Of a DNA stretch of 5,761 bases, positions 4,915 to 5,761 are shown in pieces. The notes beneath the pieces were generated by a model, which had not been told where the DNA came from, did no database searches, and worked only from the letters and a program-made list of their open reading frames with translations. The translations under genes were made by a program, and so were the position numbers. This DNA is from Methylovulum sp. (GTDB lineage Bacteria; Pseudomonadota; Gammaproteobacteria; Methylococcales; Methylomonadaceae). Positions within the stretch are counted from its first letter, which is position 1; each line of letters opens with the position of its first letter. The stretch is from NCBI GenBank assembly GCA_016919605.1, contig JACXTQ010000116.1, forward strand, positions 1-5,761, in the 5' to 3' direction.

Positions 4915-5761
4915 ATGGCCGCAGTCACATCCCCCCAACATGCAGCAATGGACGGTTTTCCGGTTCAAGACCAACAATTGCTCGTAGGCAGCATTCCCTT
5001 GGCACAGTTGGCGCAAAGGGTCGGCCACACACCTTTTTACGTTTATGACCGCCGTTTGTTGACCCAGCGAGTCGCCGATTTACGCGCCGCCATGCCACCG
5101 GATTTAAAAATCCACTATGCCATGAAAGCCAACCCCATGCCCGCCGTAGTACAGCATTTCGCCCAGATTGTCGATGGCTTTGATCTGGCATCGGCAGGAG
5201 AAATGAAAGTCGCCCTAGACACGTCCATGCCCGCCGCCCATATCAGCATGGCCGGCCCAGGGAAACGTCCGGCGGAATTGTTGCAGGCGATAGCGGCGGG
5301 CATTACCCTGAATGTCGAATCCTTTCATGAATTGGAGACTATCGCGCAACTGTCCGAACAGACAGGCATCAAAGCGCGGGTGGCGGTACGCATCAACCCC
5401 GCGTTTGAGCTGAAAGCGTCGGGCATGAAAATGGGTGGCGGAGCAAAACCGTTCGGCATTGATGAAGAACGCTTACCGGAAGCGTTGCAACGCATAAAAA
5501 CACTGGACTTGGCGTTCCAAGGCTTCCATATATACAGCGGTTCGCAAAACCTGAAAGCCGAAGCGATTATCGAAGCTCAACAGAAAAGCTTAGCCTTGGC
5601 CTTGCAATTAGAGCCTCATTGCCCTAGCCCTATCCGTACACTCAATATTGGCGGCGGTTATGGTATCCCCTATTTTCCAGGCGAAGACCGCTTAGACATC
5701 CAACAGGTAGGTACAGAATTGGCGGTGGCTATGGTCGATTTTAAAACCAGCCAGCCGGATA
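4915..5761 (+). CDS. PLP-dependent decarboxylase, exosortase A system-associated (3' truncated by window)
   Basis: This reading frame stays open to the window edge: 282 codons are visible and the stop lies beyond. The protein is a fold-type III (alanine racemase-like) decarboxylase related to diaminopimelate decarboxylase and ornithine/arginine decarboxylases. It shows FYVYDRRLL (41-49), the Schiff-base lysine in YAMKAN (Lys71), FDLASAGE (89-96) and the conserved RINPAFELKASGMKMG (159-174). GFHIYSGSQ follows with His205 near the cofactor, then the PLP-phosphate glycine loop NIGGGYGIPY (244-253). The C-terminal barrel with the conserved Cys/Asp of the active site is outside the window. Pairing with the acyl-CoA ligase 4 bases upstream matches exosortase A-associated gene sets. 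There it is thought to supply a decarboxylated amino-acid-derived unit, but the substrate is not established. lysA itself is the alternative, though the IYSGSQ variant and the ligase neighbour argue against it. Confidence 0.88.
   Translation, partial: MAAVTSPQHAAMDGFPVQDQQLLVGSIPLAQLAQRVGHTPFYVYDRRLLTQRVADLRAAMPPDLKIHYAMKANPMPAVVQHFAQIVDGFDLASAGEMKVALDTSMPAAHISMAGPGKRPAELLQAIAAGITLNVESFHELETIAQLSEQTGIKARVAVRINPAFELKASGMKMGGGAKPFGIDEERLPEALQRIKTLDLAFQGFHIYSGSQNLKAEAIIEAQQKSLALALQLEPHCPSPIRTLNIGGGYGIPYFPGEDRLDIQQVGTELAVAMVDFKTSQPD

Overview
The window is a densely packed, single-strand stretch of bacterial chromosome: every supported gene reads on the + strand. It holds the 3' part of mnmG, complete rsmG, parA, an unrecognised 88-codon gene, parB, an AMP-forming acyl-CoA ligase of the exosortase A-associated type, and the 5' part of an exosortase A-associated PLP-dependent decarboxylase. 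The mnmG-rsmG-parA-parB order is the classic block found near the replication origin of many bacteria. The protein sequences look proteobacterial, probably gammaproteobacterial. Moderate GC, many TTG leucine codons and the PEP-CTERM/exosortase genes would fit an environmental gammaproteobacterium such as a methanotroph, but the genus is an inference and is not proven here.

Region 1 (1-1224) encodes translation-related RNA modification. MnmG modifies the tRNA wobble uridine and RsmG methylates 16S rRNA. The two genes overlap by one base (TGATG). Region 2 (1237-3261) is the chromosome segregation cassette. parA starts with GTG behind a good ribosome binding site, 12 bases after rsmG. parB follows 375 bases after parA. 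Between them lies a small gene (1991-2257) that overlaps the end of parA by 14 bases. Its product carries a near-perfect copy of the ParA-contacting N-terminal motif of ParB (KRGLGRGLDxLL), followed by a predicted leucine-heptad helix. It has no CTPase, helix-turn-helix or ParB dimerisation domain.

Region 3 (3312-5761) is the start of a different operon, with a ligase and a decarboxylase separated by only 4 bases. These two families are markers of exosortase A/PEP-CTERM and exopolysaccharide loci. The 50-base gap between parB and the ligase holds a 7-bp palindrome inside a plausible promoter.

The most novel element is the small ParB-tip-like gene. By inference it could be a stand-alone, possibly dimeric regulator or adaptor of ParA, made alongside ParA and possibly competing with ParB. 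No RNA genes, CRISPR arrays, insertion sequences or convincing parS sites were seen.
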